DNA of 64,000 nucleotides, taken from positions 35,720,766 to 35,784,765 of the forward strand of contig NC_081185.1 of the NCBI RefSeq assembly GCF_029867415.1, read 5' to 3'. The notes under the pieces are model-generated. The model was given only the letters and a program-made list of their open reading frames with translations, ran no database searches and was not told the DNA's origin. This DNA is from Vicia villosa. Lineage: Eukaryota; Streptophyta; Magnoliopsida; Fabales; Fabaceae. Below are positions 22,239 to 34,514 of the stretch, in pieces (within the stretch, counting starts at the first letter, position 1; each line of letters begins with the position of its first letter). The position numbers and the translations under genes were made by a program.

Positions 22239-25200
22239 CCTCTCATTTTTTCCATAAAATCTCACATCAAATTCTAACTCATCTCTCAAATTTCTACTTC
22301 ATATTCATTCTCTCTTCTTCCCCCGGCAAAAATGGCAAAGCGGATAGAGACGTGTTTTCTTATGATCATCACCGTCGTGGTGGTAATCATGTCTTTCTTC
22401 TGTCTGCATAGCCCTGAAAAATGTGGACCTGGGATGTTGACACTCCCAATCATCTACATGTTACTGTTTGTAGCATGGGTTATTAATCGTCATTCTTAAA
22501 AGTTTGCCGTATCTCTTATATCTTAATGTACCGTTTACTCGTTGTACGGTTCGTTGTAGTATGTAATATTTATACTGTCAGTATTAAATGTCGTACTATT
22601 TGTCATATTGTTGCTTAATTATCCAGATAATATTTTGTGTGTTTTCTGCTAGTTAAATATTTATTTTTCTGTGCATTAAATGATTTTCAGGGTCATTATC
22701 GGTAATTTTGCTCGCATACAGTATTTATTATTTATTTACTACGTCTGTGTTTTACTAACCAATCATGTAAATAAATTTTCATCATTAACACAAAACCAAA
22801 AAAAACAAAAAAAAAAATATTAACTTTGACTGTTGAATTTTCACTCTAAACAGTCAGTTGACAGTCAAACCGCTGACAGTGCAATTCTCCGTGTTTTGTA
22901 CCATCAATCAAATCAAACTTTTGCATTTCAAAATTCCAAGATTTTTGTCCTAGAAGTCTTCTGAATATCACATGATTAGCAGAGACTCATCACTGCACAA
23001 AAATCAGGTACGCTTAACTGTCTCCTACACAAACAGTCCCTAACTAGGGTTTCTTGTTTTTTTTCAGGAGAACAAGTTTTTGAGACCTCAAATGGATTTC
23101 ATGGACCTCCATATATCTCAAAGTACCACCATACAAATTTTCAAACTTCAATTCGCTCAGACGCACAGTCAGCAGCTCAAACAGTCAACAGACGACCCAT
23201 TTGACCAAAAAAGTCAACAGACAGTCAAAAATGAATTTTTTTTGTCAAAGTCCATATTTTGTCAAAGGATTCATCATTTGATCATTGGATGATCATAATT
23301 CATCAAGGAAAGATCAAAAATCAACAAAACCCTAACTTTCAAAATTAGGGTTTTCTCCTAAAAAGTCTACTGAACTTTGACTGGTCATAACTCTCTCATC
23401 CTTCATCCAAAAAATTCAAACCAAAGCTTATTTTGAAGGAAATTCAATTATCTTTCAAATGCAATTGGTCCCATGGTCATTAGATTCACCATTTGAAAAA
23501 TATGAATCAAGACATTACAGGTCATTTTCAAAGTCAACAAAAAGTCACTTTTTTCAAAAGGACACACAAGGAGCATGGAAAATCATTTTGACATGAGACC
23601 AAAGACATTGGTTATAGGGCTCTTTGAGGTTTCCAAAAGGTGCAAGAACTCCTTCATATGATAAAAATTGAGGTATTTACACCTTGTTGAAGTTGGCTAA
23701 ATTTTGGGAAAATGCATGAAATCAACATTGATCAAAAATGTATTTTTTCCAAATGGGGCCAAGTTTTCATAATCCAAACATGTTTACCATGATGTAAAGG
23801 GCCTCCCACGACCAAGACAAAGCCCACATCATTTTTGTTCCATTTTTGATTTAATTTTATCACATTTAAGATTAAATTGAAAAAGGAAAATGGAAGGATA
23901 ATGCATAGCTTTGTTTCTAAGCATGACTCATCAAAGAATCTTCAATTTTCTGCAGCAAAAGGAAGTACAAGGCAAGAGAAGTGAAGAAGAGCAAGACTTA
24001 GTCAAAGTTTCAAAGATTTTTAATATTTAAAAATCAAAGTTTCAACAAAGCTCATCAATGCTTCTAGCTTAGATTTTAAGCACCTCTTGGCTTATAAATG
24101 AAGCAGCATACTCTACAAATACAACACACACGAAAATAACAAGGGGGGCATAGCAAGAAACTTCACAAAATTCTCAAAAATTCTATAACTTTGTAAATTT
24201 TCGTTTTCCATATTCCAATCATTATCAATACAAATAAACACTTCCAATCATCTCCTAAAGTAATATATAGTAAGAATAAACTCTTTATTTGGTCCCATGA
24301 GAGTCATAACATACGTATGATGTCTTCCATGAACATACACATGTAGCTTTCGTTTTCGTATGCATGCTTGATTAAAATGAAAACTAACCACTTGCATGGA
24401 CTCATGGCATGATATAGAGTAGGTTTGAGTGATCACATGCAAGCTTTAATGTGGTTTTGAAGCTCTACCATTTTTGAGCTTCAAACATGTGAAGCTTTCG
24501 TTCTCCATGATACAAGCTCCAAATGAAAAAACTAACGACGCTATCATGTTCAGAAGGGTCCATTTAGGTGATATGGGTGGCCCTTGTTCTTTTTCATTTT
24601 CATTTTGTAGGTCATTCAAAAGGTTAAAGAATTGAAAGCAAAATCCGCAGGAAAATCCGCAGGTAAGTTTGCAGGAAATTCCGCAGGTACCAAGGAAGAA
24701 GATGATGAATAGTGAGGTGGAGATTTTGACCGCACGCGTGGCCATTTCGCTCCACCCCATTCGCTAGTCAACTGCACGTGGGTCCCACGTTGGACTCTCA
24801 AAGTCTGCATGATCACATGTTATGCCTTTATCCACGTGCACCATGCAATCATAATCTGAGCCCTTGGATCCTCTCAACTTTTCATCCAACGCATCAAAAT
24901 ACGCAGCCACACCATAATCCATCATAATCAACCACACATGATCATATCTTTTTATATTTTCTATTTTATTTTAATTTAACTTCTAAAATTAATTTAAATA
25001 GTTTTAAAAATTCAAAAAATACACAAAAAATATTTTTAAGCTGATAAAATAATATTTTATTTTCTGATATAAAAATATTTTATTTTTCTTAATAATTTAA
25101 ATATTTTGCATAATTAATTAGTATATATTTATATATTTGCTTTTTAATTATTTTAACCAATAAAAAAAAATCATAAAAAATTTGTTCTTTATATTAAATA

Positions 25201-26049
25201 TACTTTATATATTATAGGCTAATTTTGTACATATTTAGAATAATTTTCTCATTTAAGTTTTAATTATTTGTGTAATTATTTGTATAATTATGTATTAATT
25301 AACTTAATAATTTCAAAACAAATTTCAAAAATTCCAAAAAAAATTAGTTTTATCTTAAAATTAATTGACAAACATTTTGAACATATTTAAAACTTAATTT
25401 TTAGGTTTAAATTTTATTTCCATCTTTTTCCTCATTTTAATTAAATTAATCATGCATTAATTATAATTAAAATCAATCATCAAAAATCCAAACACAATCA
25501 CACTAGCACCTCTTAAGGTAGACCTGCGTGTATGTCAAAGATAAAATTGAATCGTTAGATCACTAACTTCAAAGATAAAATATCTGAATCAAAACACAAT
25601 CACACTAGCACCTCTTAAGGTAATCCCTCTTTTACTCTCTTCAAAAATCAAGATCAAATTCAAATGCAAAATCGAACTTTTGTTTACATCCGGTAAAAGG
25701 ATAGTTTTTTAAAGGAAATAGGATAAGACCTTATAACTTAGGGTAGACCTCCTAATTTGCTTGCTCAGATCAAAACAAACAAATCTCTCATATATCATTG
25801 TTTTTCAAAATAAAACTTTCAAAAAGACAATACTTTGTATATATCCAAACGAGGATCATTACGAAGTTAACGTTCTTTTTTCAAAAACATCTTTCGAAAG
25901 ATAAAACACTTTGTATACATCCGCACAAGGATCATTACAAAGTTAATTTACAAAGGTATTTGAAACCACATACAAGCATTTCAAGGCAATAGAAAAGTGA
26001 TTGAAAACAAGTGAGCTAAGCAAATTAAAGAGCCCATGGATAACCATGG

Positions 26050-26081
26050 ATACAAAGGGTGCTAACACCTTCCCTTTGTAT
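26050..26081 (+). other. Conserved LTR-end hairpin (Ogre1 3' LTR)
   Basis: Identical to the copy at 6144-6175: stem ATACAAAGGG/CCCTTTGTAT, loop TGCTAACACCTT. Confidence 0.75.
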
Positions 26082-26264
26082 AACCTACCCCCTTACCCAG
26101 AATTTCTTAAAGGTCTTTTTCTGTTTCATTTATAAACCTTTCCTTAATTGGATAAAATAAAAGTCGGTGGCGACTCTCTGATTTTCAAAAACACAAAAGC
26201 AGAAAGAAAAGAGTCAGTTCGCGTATCTCTCCGCGAGAGGTATGGTAAAAAACCGAGGGCGACA

Positions 26265-28013
26265 CTAACACAACTTCAAAATGAAAGAAAAGAAAAAGCA
26301 AAGCCTAGGAAGCTGGAGCTTCAAAGAGAGTGACCATGTTCCTGTCCACAACCTCCTGCTTAATGAACTTGCCCTTGGGGATCTTTACTCCAAGACAAGG
26401 AGTTCAAATTTGTTTAAAAAAATTTTCAATGAGACTTGCATGACCTGGTTGGAGACACAAAAACATTTGTTAAACTAAATGTGCCATGAGTCTTTTTCTT
26501 CCTCTGGTTTTTTAAGCTGCTCCTTTAGTTTTTTGACCTATTCCAAGTGAGACTGTTTTTCCTCCTTCAAAGTAGTCTCCATATCTTTCACTATTGTTTT
26601 GGAATTTTTGAGTGACTCTGTGGTCTCATATAAAGCATCTTCAACACCATACAGTGAGGTTTGGACCTCTTCCAATGTCTTTTCCTTGTCCCTTATTAGC
26701 TTATCATTCACCTCTTTCTGAGCAGATTCTAGGAACTTCTTCACCTGAGCAAGATCCTTTAGAATACATTATCTTTTAAAAAGGATGAATTAAAGTCACT
26801 TTTTCAAATACCCCTTATGCTTCACAAGATTATATGGGGCTAAGACACCCCCTTGCCAACAACAACAATAAAGAGTACATCAACAAATCAATGCAAACGA
26901 TAGAACATCTATGTAATCACTTGTTTTAAGCTTGACTCACTCAAACGAATAAAGCAATTGTAATCACTATCTAGGAAGCAGGCATGAGCGTCATTGGCAT
27001 ATCGGGAACCAAAAGTGGAGAGGAAAGAATGCATGGAATAAGTGCATTTTGGTTCCCCATGTTATCAATTTTTTGGCCTCGGGCATCCCCCATCTTGACC
27101 TTCTTTGAGGCTGACCCATCCTGAATAGATCTTGTTGTCTTTCTCTCTTTTATAAGAATCATTACCGACCTTCATCAATGAAGATCGTCCAGGAGTATGA
27201 TTTCTCAGGCGATCATTATATTTTTTTTCCAAGCCTCATAGGCGGGGAGACCTTGGGTTTGATTTCCTTCCACTATTGTCCTGCGGGGCAATCCTTCAGA
27301 AACTCTGAACCCTGGTGGTGGCCTAATAATAAACATATTTGAAGTTTTAAAAATTATTCATACAAACCTTAAACATATTCTTCACTTGTATGAAGGAGAG
27401 AAAATATTGATCTCATTTCGCCATGGTTGGGGTACATTGTATTGTCTGTTGAAAAGGTGAAAGAAGGTCTTTAAAGTGGGGACTCAATTCTTGTATTCAC
27501 ACCAATACTAGAATGCCCCTACATTGACCTAACTCACTAGGTGCAGTTGACAAAAGGAGATTCCCAAATGGTTCATGACCCTCACTTCAAGGTCATTAAA
27601 AGGAAGCCTCAATCCCATTCTAGAAAATAGAAATTCGTGAAGGGGCAACTGACACCCATCAAAGCGTCTGTATAATCTCTTACTAAGACCTACATTGGAA
27701 ACTGCTCATTCAAAAGAATAACCAACATCCTGGTAGGAATTCTCTATTTGGCGTGCCTTATTGAAGACATGTGTCGTGCCAAAGACATCTCATTCTACCA
27801 AGGGGTGCTACTCTGTGTCAGCGGAGAGCTCAAGATCTCGAAGTCACCTTCATACCATTTCCTCTTCATTGTAAACAAGTAAAAAATTACGACCATGGAT
27901 GATGGAAAGCAATTGAGACTATATTCACCATATGACCTTATCATTAATAAGCTGACGATCATGTTGGAACCTCAAGGCCTTGATATATACATGGGTCCAA
28001 ACTCATCCATGTA
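26265..28013. other. Spacer between Ogre1 and Ogre2
   Basis: This is the older sequence that received Ogre2: 28014-28018 (CACAT) is its left duplication, and the same locus resumes at 62091. Apart from the minus-strand coding remnant listed next, I find only short broken ORFs. The ORF at 27895 runs through the Ogre2 boundary and is therefore artificial. Confidence 0.6.
26478..27325 (-). pseudogene. Decayed multi-exon coding remnant with a coiled coil
   Basis: Reading the minus strand from about 27325, an acceptor-like 'attattag' is followed by an open stretch starting PPPGFRVSEGLP and continuing into a lysine-rich segment (27162-26971). After a gap of about 210 bp with an acceptor-like 'cttgctcag', a coiled-coil segment begins (KKFLESAQKEV, 26744 downward). 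It is interrupted by TAG near 26534-26536, where glutamine would fit, and runs on to about 26478. The pattern (basic linker, then coiled coil, split by introns) recalls transposon-derived plant genes, but I do not recognise the family. Stops and missing N-terminal exons make it a probable pseudogene. Confidence 0.3.
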
Positions 28014-28018
28014 CACAT
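28014..28018. other. Target-site duplication CACAT of Ogre2, left copy
   Basis: CACAT precedes the LTR TG at 28019 and recurs at 62091-62095, directly after the 3' LTR end. Confidence 0.92.
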
Positions 28019-28928
28019 TGTTGCACCCCAAAATTTTCCCTCTTTATTTGAGCTATAAGTTATCAAAGACGTTTATTTCGTCGTTCGAAAAGGGAGGAAA
28101 AATAATAAAGACTTTTCATGGTTTTATGGGAACGTGACGTGAAGATTGGTTTATACGGTAAAAATGCGAAGAAATTCATAAGTCTTGGCTGGAAGGTGCT
28201 ATGAGCTTGGTTCACGTGTAGTCAGGACTATTTCAACGTTCCCTACAACTTTCGTGTTTTGCTCAGAAACCAATTCTATGAGGAAGGGGGCCGAATTAGC
28301 AAATTACTTGAGCTTTCACACTGAAAAATGGTGCGGAATATAGGTTTTCGGGCCTTAGAAAATTCATATCTCATGATCCGTCTGTCAGATTCGCTCGAAA
28401 TTTTAACTGCATCTCCGTGGAATTATTCTCAAGATTTCATATGTTCAGGCCGTCGACCAATTATGCACATAAAATGCCCAGCATTTTGAAGAGCGTCGTG
28501 GTTTTTCAGTGAAAAGTGTGTTTTCGGGTATGTTGCGACAAGTTTGAAAATTCATAACTTCTTCGAATTTTATCATATGAGGTCCATTCCGGCAGTATTC
28601 TCTCGTAAATTTTGTTAGCTCCGATTCTTCTTCACACATGTTGAGTTAGATTTCAAACCGAAGGATGAGTTTTATCGAGTTCTTTGAGCGGTACTCACAA
28701 AATTCTGCACGGGCGCGCCAGATAAATCGGCGTTTCTTGTCATTCAAACGCGCGTAATTTCTTTACCGCTTATCAAATCGATATGATTCTCGCGGCTATG
28801 AGTCACAAATTTAGTCATCTTCGAATTGGCATTGGTCCCATTCCCGATTTTTCCGCCAAGTCGTATTTTCGCAAAAACGAGTAAAAAAGAAATAGTTAGG
28901 GGCGTTTTTGATATTTCACCACTCACAC

Positions 28929-28936
28929 TATATAAA
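28929..28936 (+). promoter_or_regulatory. TATA-like box in the Ogre2 5' LTR
   Basis: TATATAAA, about 910 bp into the LTR, followed by a CT-rich leader. The same box is at 45355-45362 in the 3' LTR. Confidence 0.55.
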
Positions 28937-29616
28937 CCATTTTCCCTCTTTTTCTCTCATAACTTCAATTCTCCAAAAATATGCATAAACACTTTCTCTC
29001 ATCTCTCTCAATTCCCAAAGATCAAAAACTACAAAAATACACAAAAAGCATCATCAATCTTCATGCATATTCATTGATCTTCATCAAACTCAAGAACAAC
29101 ATGGATTGAAGTCAAGGTCTCGAGTTCGAATTCACTCTTCTCTCCTCATAGCTATTGCACCTCCCTTGTCTCTCCTTCCGCATTCGTTTATTGACTTCAT
29201 TCGTGTTCGCGCTTCGTTTGGATCTTCATTCGGTGAGTGTTCGAATCTTGAATCAAGTGCTTAATTGTTGATGTTAACATGATTTGAATCTAAGATCTAA
29301 GTGTTGATTGTGTATAATTGATGTTGATGATGATTAAATGTTAGATTTAAGTTGTTAGATTGAAATTTTGCTTGCAATTGCATGTTGATACAATTCGTGT
29401 GCACTACGTGTTTGTGTTAATGTTTGCGAGAATCTTGTGCTTGATGATCATTGATGATGACATGAAATTGATACGAATTAATGCCTAATTGTGGTTGTTT
29501 GATGCCTAAATTGCTGTACAATTTGATGCAAATTCGTGCATGGTGTTATCTTTGATGGATGCATGCCGTCGATGCCGTAAAATAGTGTTGCTAATTTTTA
29601 TTTAATTTTGCACAGT

Positions 29617-29876
29617 GGTAACAGGTTACCATATGGAGGTAACCGGTTACCTAGTCGTTATTTTTTGTTACTGCGCAGGTTTGATGTGTGGTAACCGGTT
29701 ACTATAACTGGGTAACCGGTTACCGTTTGCCTTGATTTGGCTTCTGAGTTGCTAGTAACCGGTTACCGTAACTAGTAACCGGTTACCCCATTTTAGTAAC
29801 CGTTTGCCTTGATTTGGCTTCTGAGTTGCTACTATTTGGCAGTTAACCGGTTACCCCATTTTAGTAACCGGTTACC
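29617..29876 (+). repeat. Palindrome doublets, GTAACCGGTTAC (5' LTR)
   Basis: Centres at 29623.5, 29644.5, 29696.5, 29717.5, 29760.5, 29780.5, a half-site at about 29801, 29848.5 and 29869.5. Spacing within doublets is 21, 21, 20 and 21 bp. The fullest form is the 14-bp GGTAACCGGTTACC. Confidence 0.92.
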
Positions 29877-31532
29877 ACTGTGTGTAGGCAGATTTTATTC
29901 CCAACTTCAATCATTCATATCTTTTGACTCGTAACTCCGATTTGCGCGTTCTTTATATCGTTGGAAAGCTTATGAAACGTGCTCTCTTGTGAGATAATTG
30001 GTATTGTGTGGTCTTGGTTATTCATGTTTCTTTCCCCCTTGACATTTGTTGTTCATTTCATGTTTGTGTTAGTCATTCATTTTCTCTCAGGTTATAGTAT
30101 AATAACGCAATTCCGATTGCGATATGTTGTTATCTCTAACTTGTGTGCTAGTATGCAAGGAATTTCTAAAGGTGATCACCGATCAAGGCTTATCTCATGC
30201 GTGTTCCGCTTTATTTGCGAAACACAATCTCATACCCCCGTGTCGTGTTCTCATCATGGAGACACGATCTTTTACTTTATACTTGTTTGCTTGGATTGCT
30301 TGTTCTTCTTGAAGGTGTATTGTGATTATGCTCGACGCATACGTCGACGCGTCATTTATTTTCACGACGTCGACCATTGTTTGCTTACGGGGCTAATCGG
30401 TATGCTGACTATTTTTTGTTACCTTTGCTAGCTCGCTTGCGGGATCACTGGTTTTCTTTCTTATTTTGCTGCAGTTTACGGATCATAATCCATTTGGTAT
30501 TGATCTCGTTTCATTATATCTTTTATGGCACTTTATCGCTTTCCTCCATTCTTAACATGAGAAGTAGGACTTAGGCATGCATCGCATCTGGCCATGCCCT
30601 CGAAAGAGGCTATGTTTTTTTGTGTGTTTATGTTTGTGCTTGCAAGAAGTCCTAACAAAGGCCATTGTAAGTCCTCGAGAAGGCAAGCGGAGAGGGTTAG
30701 CAATCAACCCCCGCAACTTTCAGTCCCCAGGTCGTCCATATACTCACTTTTTGCAAGTTCAAAGCTTTGGACAAGTCCCCAAGATCGCTGAGTCGAAGGC
30801 CCAATGGGTAAAGTGAAGCGGATTCATGCAATCGAACCCCCGCGTTTCTTAGCTCATGTTGATGCTCGGGGTACACACGCACCATTTTCCTTTTGGAGCT
30901 GTGCTGGCTTGGTTGCTGAGAGGGATTCGTTCCTCTTGTCTATGGCCCGATCTCTTTTTGTGCGAGGTCTAATGCTTGGTTGACTCGGGTGATCCGCTCC
31001 CCTTGGCTATGGCGGGACCACTTTTTTACTACATGGCCTGCGCCAGTAGGTGTTTGCTTTACGAGCGAGACTCGTTTGTGTGATACTTTTGTTTGCATTT
31101 GCTTTTCCTCATAGGTTTCTAGGCTAGTTTAGACTTGTACCCTTTGTATGATAACATAGATAGAAAGCTTTCCCCCTTAGCTTAGGTTTTCCTCATGCAT
31201 TCTTTAAAACATAAACCAAACTCTTTGATTTTCTTTTCTTAAGAGCTTGTTATTTCCACTTCATTCCCAAGCGTAAGACTTCAAAGGTCAAGCAGCGGAG
31301 TGCGAATGTAACTCGTTAACCTAAAAAACACAAAACAAGCAGAAATTAGTTAGCCGAACTATGGTACCTCTGATTCCTCAAAAAGGATTCGTAGGCAGCA
31401 GGGTAGGGCCCGTGCTAGTATAACTCTCTCTTTTCCCTACATTTTACATGCATACTAGTTCAGTTTAGGCGTAGATTTGTTATACACCCATATTTTTAGA
31501 CACGAGCGTGGATACCATCGAGTACGATGGGC

Positions 31533-31560
31533 GCGAGGGGTGCTAACACCTTCCCCTCGC
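31533..31560 (+). other. Conserved LTR-end hairpin (Ogre2 5' LTR)
   Basis: Stem GCGAGGGG/CCCCTCGC with loop TGCTAACACCTT. The 3' LTR copy (61937-61966) has a 9-bp stem, CGCGAGGGG/CCCCTCGCG. Confidence 0.75.
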
Positions 31561-31690
31561 ATAACCGACTCCCTTACCCTCTTCTCTGGTCGTGAGACCG
31601 TTGTTTTGTTTCATGGTTTACTGGCATTCCCTTCCTTTTCAGGATAAATATGTTAGTGGCGACTCTGTTGATTTTCACGGTAGCGACAGC

Positions 31691-31708
31691 TGAAGACTCT
31701 GCTGGGGA
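31691..31708 (+). other. Degenerate primer binding site of Ogre2
   Basis: TGAAGACTCTGCTGGGGA matches the Ogre1 site at all but two positions and starts 2 nt after the LTR. The intact TGGCGACTCT core is still present inside the LTR at 31657. Confidence 0.65.
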
Positions 31709-32502
31709 CGTCTCGACCTATTGTGGGTCTGGACTTAGCGAGTCGATCCTAACGCTTGTGTGTTTATCTTTGGGGGTGTTTTATTGCGTTGCATATTTTC
31801 CTGTTTGCATTGCATTCTATCTGCACTTTTACTTTTCTGCATCATATTCTGGACTGTCTGGTTTCCTATCTGTTGGGTGGGTGTTTCAAGAGGTAAAAGA
31901 CCCCATACACAGGTCATGAGTGATACCTTAGGAACTAGGACTAGAGTTGCCGTGACGGACAGAAGGCGTATGCCTAATTGATCTGATCACGTATCCATGG
32001 GAAGAGCTTGGTGGAATGAGGCAATATCATATGATAACGCCTACATTCGATCCTTCGTTGGCTTTTCGACCTACCCTGGCCTAGATTTACCCGTGAGTGG
32101 GGCGGGAATCAATCATTGCTTAACAGGTACATTGATGATGACTTCGGTTCTTGTTCGAGGGTTACCGTGGTTCTTGTTCTAGGGTTACTGTGGTTCTTGT
32201 TCGAGGGTTACCGTGGTTCTTGTTCAAGTGTTTTCATTTCTATGATGGTGACCATGGTTCTGATTCTATTGATTATATCCCGTGAACTACGGGGTGTTCC
32301 GAAATTATGCTGAACTGTTGAACCTGGTTCGTGTAACTTTGAGGAAATCCAGACATGTCTGGTGGGAGGAACTAAGTCCCACCACCTTGCATCATTGCTT
32401 ATTTACTTTTCAAAAAATGATGTACAAAAAAATATATAATAATAACAAGCATTTGCATGTCATGTCTTTCAGGGTCGTTCGAGAGTTCATTCAAGCTAAA
32501 AG
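31709..32502 (+). other. Ogre2 untranslated leader
   Basis: No domain-bearing ORF. It contains a 23-bp tandem repeat, 'ggttcttgttcgagggttac', at 32146, 32169, 32192 and 32215, and an acceptor-like 'catgtctttcag' (32462-32473) shortly before ORF1. Confidence 0.6.
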
Positions 32503-34029
32503 ATGGACGCCTCTGCTGATACCGTCAAAGAGTTCACGAGACACACCAGTTCTTACAAGATTCCGGTTATTGATGTTTCTGGGCTGATAAGTTTGAGTTC
32601 TCGTCTGAAAGGAAAGGTTCTACAGGATTTCAATCATGACTATGGAAACTTGATTTCCATCCTCCACACATCTTTTGATCTGATGGCATTGATCATGTTG
32701 TTCTAGTTTTATGACCCACAGTTGCGGAGTTTTACATTTCAGGATTATCAACTGGTTCCAACACTTGAGGAATACTCTTATATCCTCAACATCCGAATTA
32801 CTGATGATTTGCCTTTCGTTTGAGTTCCAAAGGTTGTAAGGTTCGAAAAGATAGCCGAAGCTCTTCATTTGGGTATAAAAGATGTGAAAATTAATTGGAA
32901 GTCAACTGGTGTTGTTCCTGGTCTCTACCTTTGTTTTCTAATTAGTAAGGCTAAAGAGTCGGCTAAGAAAGAACATTGGAATGATTTCAGTCGGTTGCTT
33001 GCTGTTATGATTTATGGTATTGTGCTATTTCCATCTAAGGAGAACTTTGTGAGTTTATCAGCTATTTGTGTTTTCATGAACAAGAATCCTGTGCTAACAT
33101 TGCTTGCGGACACTTATATGTCTATCCACTCTAGGCATGGAAAGAGGGGATACGTTGTTGGCTCCTGTCTCCCTTTGTTGTATCACTGGTTCATGTTGCA
33201 TTTGCCGGTGAAAGGGCCACTTGTTCTCAAGAAAGGTTCTCTTCAGTGGTCAGACAGGATTGTTAACCTTACTTCCTTTGAGATCAGGTGGAATTATTGT
33301 GTGGGGAAGGTTTGGAACATCATTACTAGTTGTGGTCAGTACTCCAATGTCCCTCTCATGGGAACTAGAGGTTGTATTAATTACAATCCCACGCTTTCCT
33401 ACTGCCAATTGGGATATGCGATGGAAGGCCCTCCGAAGGATGCACAAATAGCTGAATCAGTGTATTTTGCCGATGGTAAAGATCTTATGGAGCTGGAGAA
33501 GATAGCATCTGCTTGGACAAAAGTTCATAAGAAAGATCAAACCACTTTAAGCAAGAAGGTTCCTATTGCTATGGGTCCTTATAGGGATTGGATCAAGGCA
33601 AGAGTTAAAGATTTGTTGTTGCCATTTGCAAAGTCAGATCCATTGTAAGAACAGCCTCCTATTGTCCTGTCTGATACAGTTCCTACTGAACTCTACACTC
33701 AAGCCAAGGCAGACAACATCAAACTTCAAGAGAAAGATAGATAAGTGGATTTGGAGAATTATTTTCGAGACCAAGAAAAGGGTGAGTTGGCTCGTAAGCT
33801 CAAGCAAGCACAAGGTGAAAGCTCAGGCATGACACGTGCTCAAAGGCGCTCTTATGACTTAATGGAGGAAAGCTTGTACCGGAAGCAACAAGAGTGTTTA
33901 AAGTTACAAAGGTCCGAGAGCAATGGTAAAAGGAAGATTCGAGATTTGGAAAAGCAATTGATGGAAGAAAAGGCCAAGTCGGCTCGACTTGAGGGAGAGT
34001 TTGCAAGACTCCAAGGCCAACGGAGATGA
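32503..34029 (+). pseudogene. Ogre2 ORF1 (DUF7745-like), several nonsense codons
   Basis: This is the sister of Ogre1 ORF1 (7058-8401). One frame runs from ATG 32503 to TGA 34027-34029 with in-frame stops at 32704-32706 (TAG, where Ogre1 has Q in LFQFFDP), about 32821 (TGA), 33646-33648 (TAA) and about 33742 (TAA). The FTFQDYQLVPTLEE signature lies near 32730-32775, the IYGIVLFP block near 33010 and the NVPLMG....NYNP block near 33345-33390. The C-terminal part (33745-34026) is a strongly charged coiled coil. The sequence is longer than Ogre1 ORF1 (508 codons). The function of ORF1 in the family is unknown. Confidence 0.8.
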
Positions 34030-34514
34030 TTGTCTTGATCTGATTGAGCATTTCCAATTTGTTTGTTGTTTTGATCTCCTGACCACCTCCAGGATTGTTT
34101 GATGGGGTTGTGCTTCGATGTATTAAACCTCATGGGTATGCTTTTGAAGCATTTACCTTGTTGCTAGACTATGCGCAGCTTATCTATATGAACTCATATG
34201 TTTGTTTATGGTTGAATTAAATGCAATCGGGATTTGTCAGATATCTTGTCGTGCTGTTTGTACTATCTGATGGTTTTCTGTATTGTGTTGATATGTCCTG
34301 TCTGAAAGTTGGATGAACTCTTGGATACCTAAAAACTGACAAACATTTCATGCATATCATACCATATATCATACATTGTCATACTTTTGCAGGTTTTGCA
34401 GATCATCTCTTTTATGTCTTGCTGTTTTATTATCAAAAGGTTTCCGCAACGGCAACTCATTCATATCCGACTCAAAGCAACCAATGAAGACAGATGGAGC
34501 AAATGTAAGAATAG
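34030..34514 (+). other. ORF1-gag spacer of Ogre2
   Basis: AT-rich. It contains an acceptor-like 'catacttttgcag' (34380-34392). No ORF with a domain. Confidence 0.5.

Larger units (their letters stand above)
5816..26264 (+). mobile_element. Ogre1: Ogre (Ty3/gypsy, Tat lineage) retrotransposon, 5' LTR truncated, coding region disabled
   Basis: Order: 5' LTR remnant, primer site, ORF1, gag-pro, intron, RT and RNase H, integrase, 3' UTR with tandem repeats, 3' LTR (21700-26264). Without the 3.57-kb solo LTR inside it, the internal region is about 11.8 kb. The retained 3' ends of the two LTRs (5816-6357 and 25722-26264) differ by only three substitutions and one 1-bp indel by eye, so insertion was recent. 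Disabling lesions: in-frame stops at 7925, 11737, 13384, 14107 and 14326; 1-nt deletions near 9034 and 14479; and the insertion in integrase. The 3' flank CTAAC (26265-26269) should be the target duplication. Confidence 0.88.
21700..26264 (+). mobile_element. Ogre1 3' LTR (4565 bp)
   Basis: It begins 'tgttataccccaaaattttc', ends 'ccgagggcgaca', and is flanked on the right by CTAAC. A TATA-like box (TATAAATAC) lies at 22231. The 25000-25500 part is extremely AT-rich. The last 543 bp match the 5' LTR remnant, including the hairpin (26050-26081) and the primer-core copy (26168-26177). Short ORFs in it are not supported as genes. Confidence 0.88.
28019..31688 (+). mobile_element. Ogre2 5' LTR (3670 bp)
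   Basis: It begins 'tgttgcaccccaaaattttc' and ends 'cacggtagcgaca'. Contents: TATA-like box at 28929, palindrome doublets at 29617-29876, LTR-end hairpin at 31533-31560, primer-core copy TGGCGACTCT at 31657-31666. The ORFs at 29979-30816 are present in both LTRs with changes that do not preserve protein, so I do not call a gene. Confidence 0.9.

Noticed and set aside
27895..28137. 80-codon ORF
   Set aside because: Crosses the target duplication and LTR start of Ogre2, so it joins two unrelated sequences.
29979..30431. 150-codon ORF in the Ogre2 LTR
   Set aside because: The homologous ORF in the other LTR (60417-60824) differs in start and many residues; hydrophobic composition follows from T-rich sequence.
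32146..32237. Telomere-like repeat ('agggttac')
   Set aside because: The unit is 23 bp and only part of it resembles the plant telomere motif; four copies in a retrotransposon leader.
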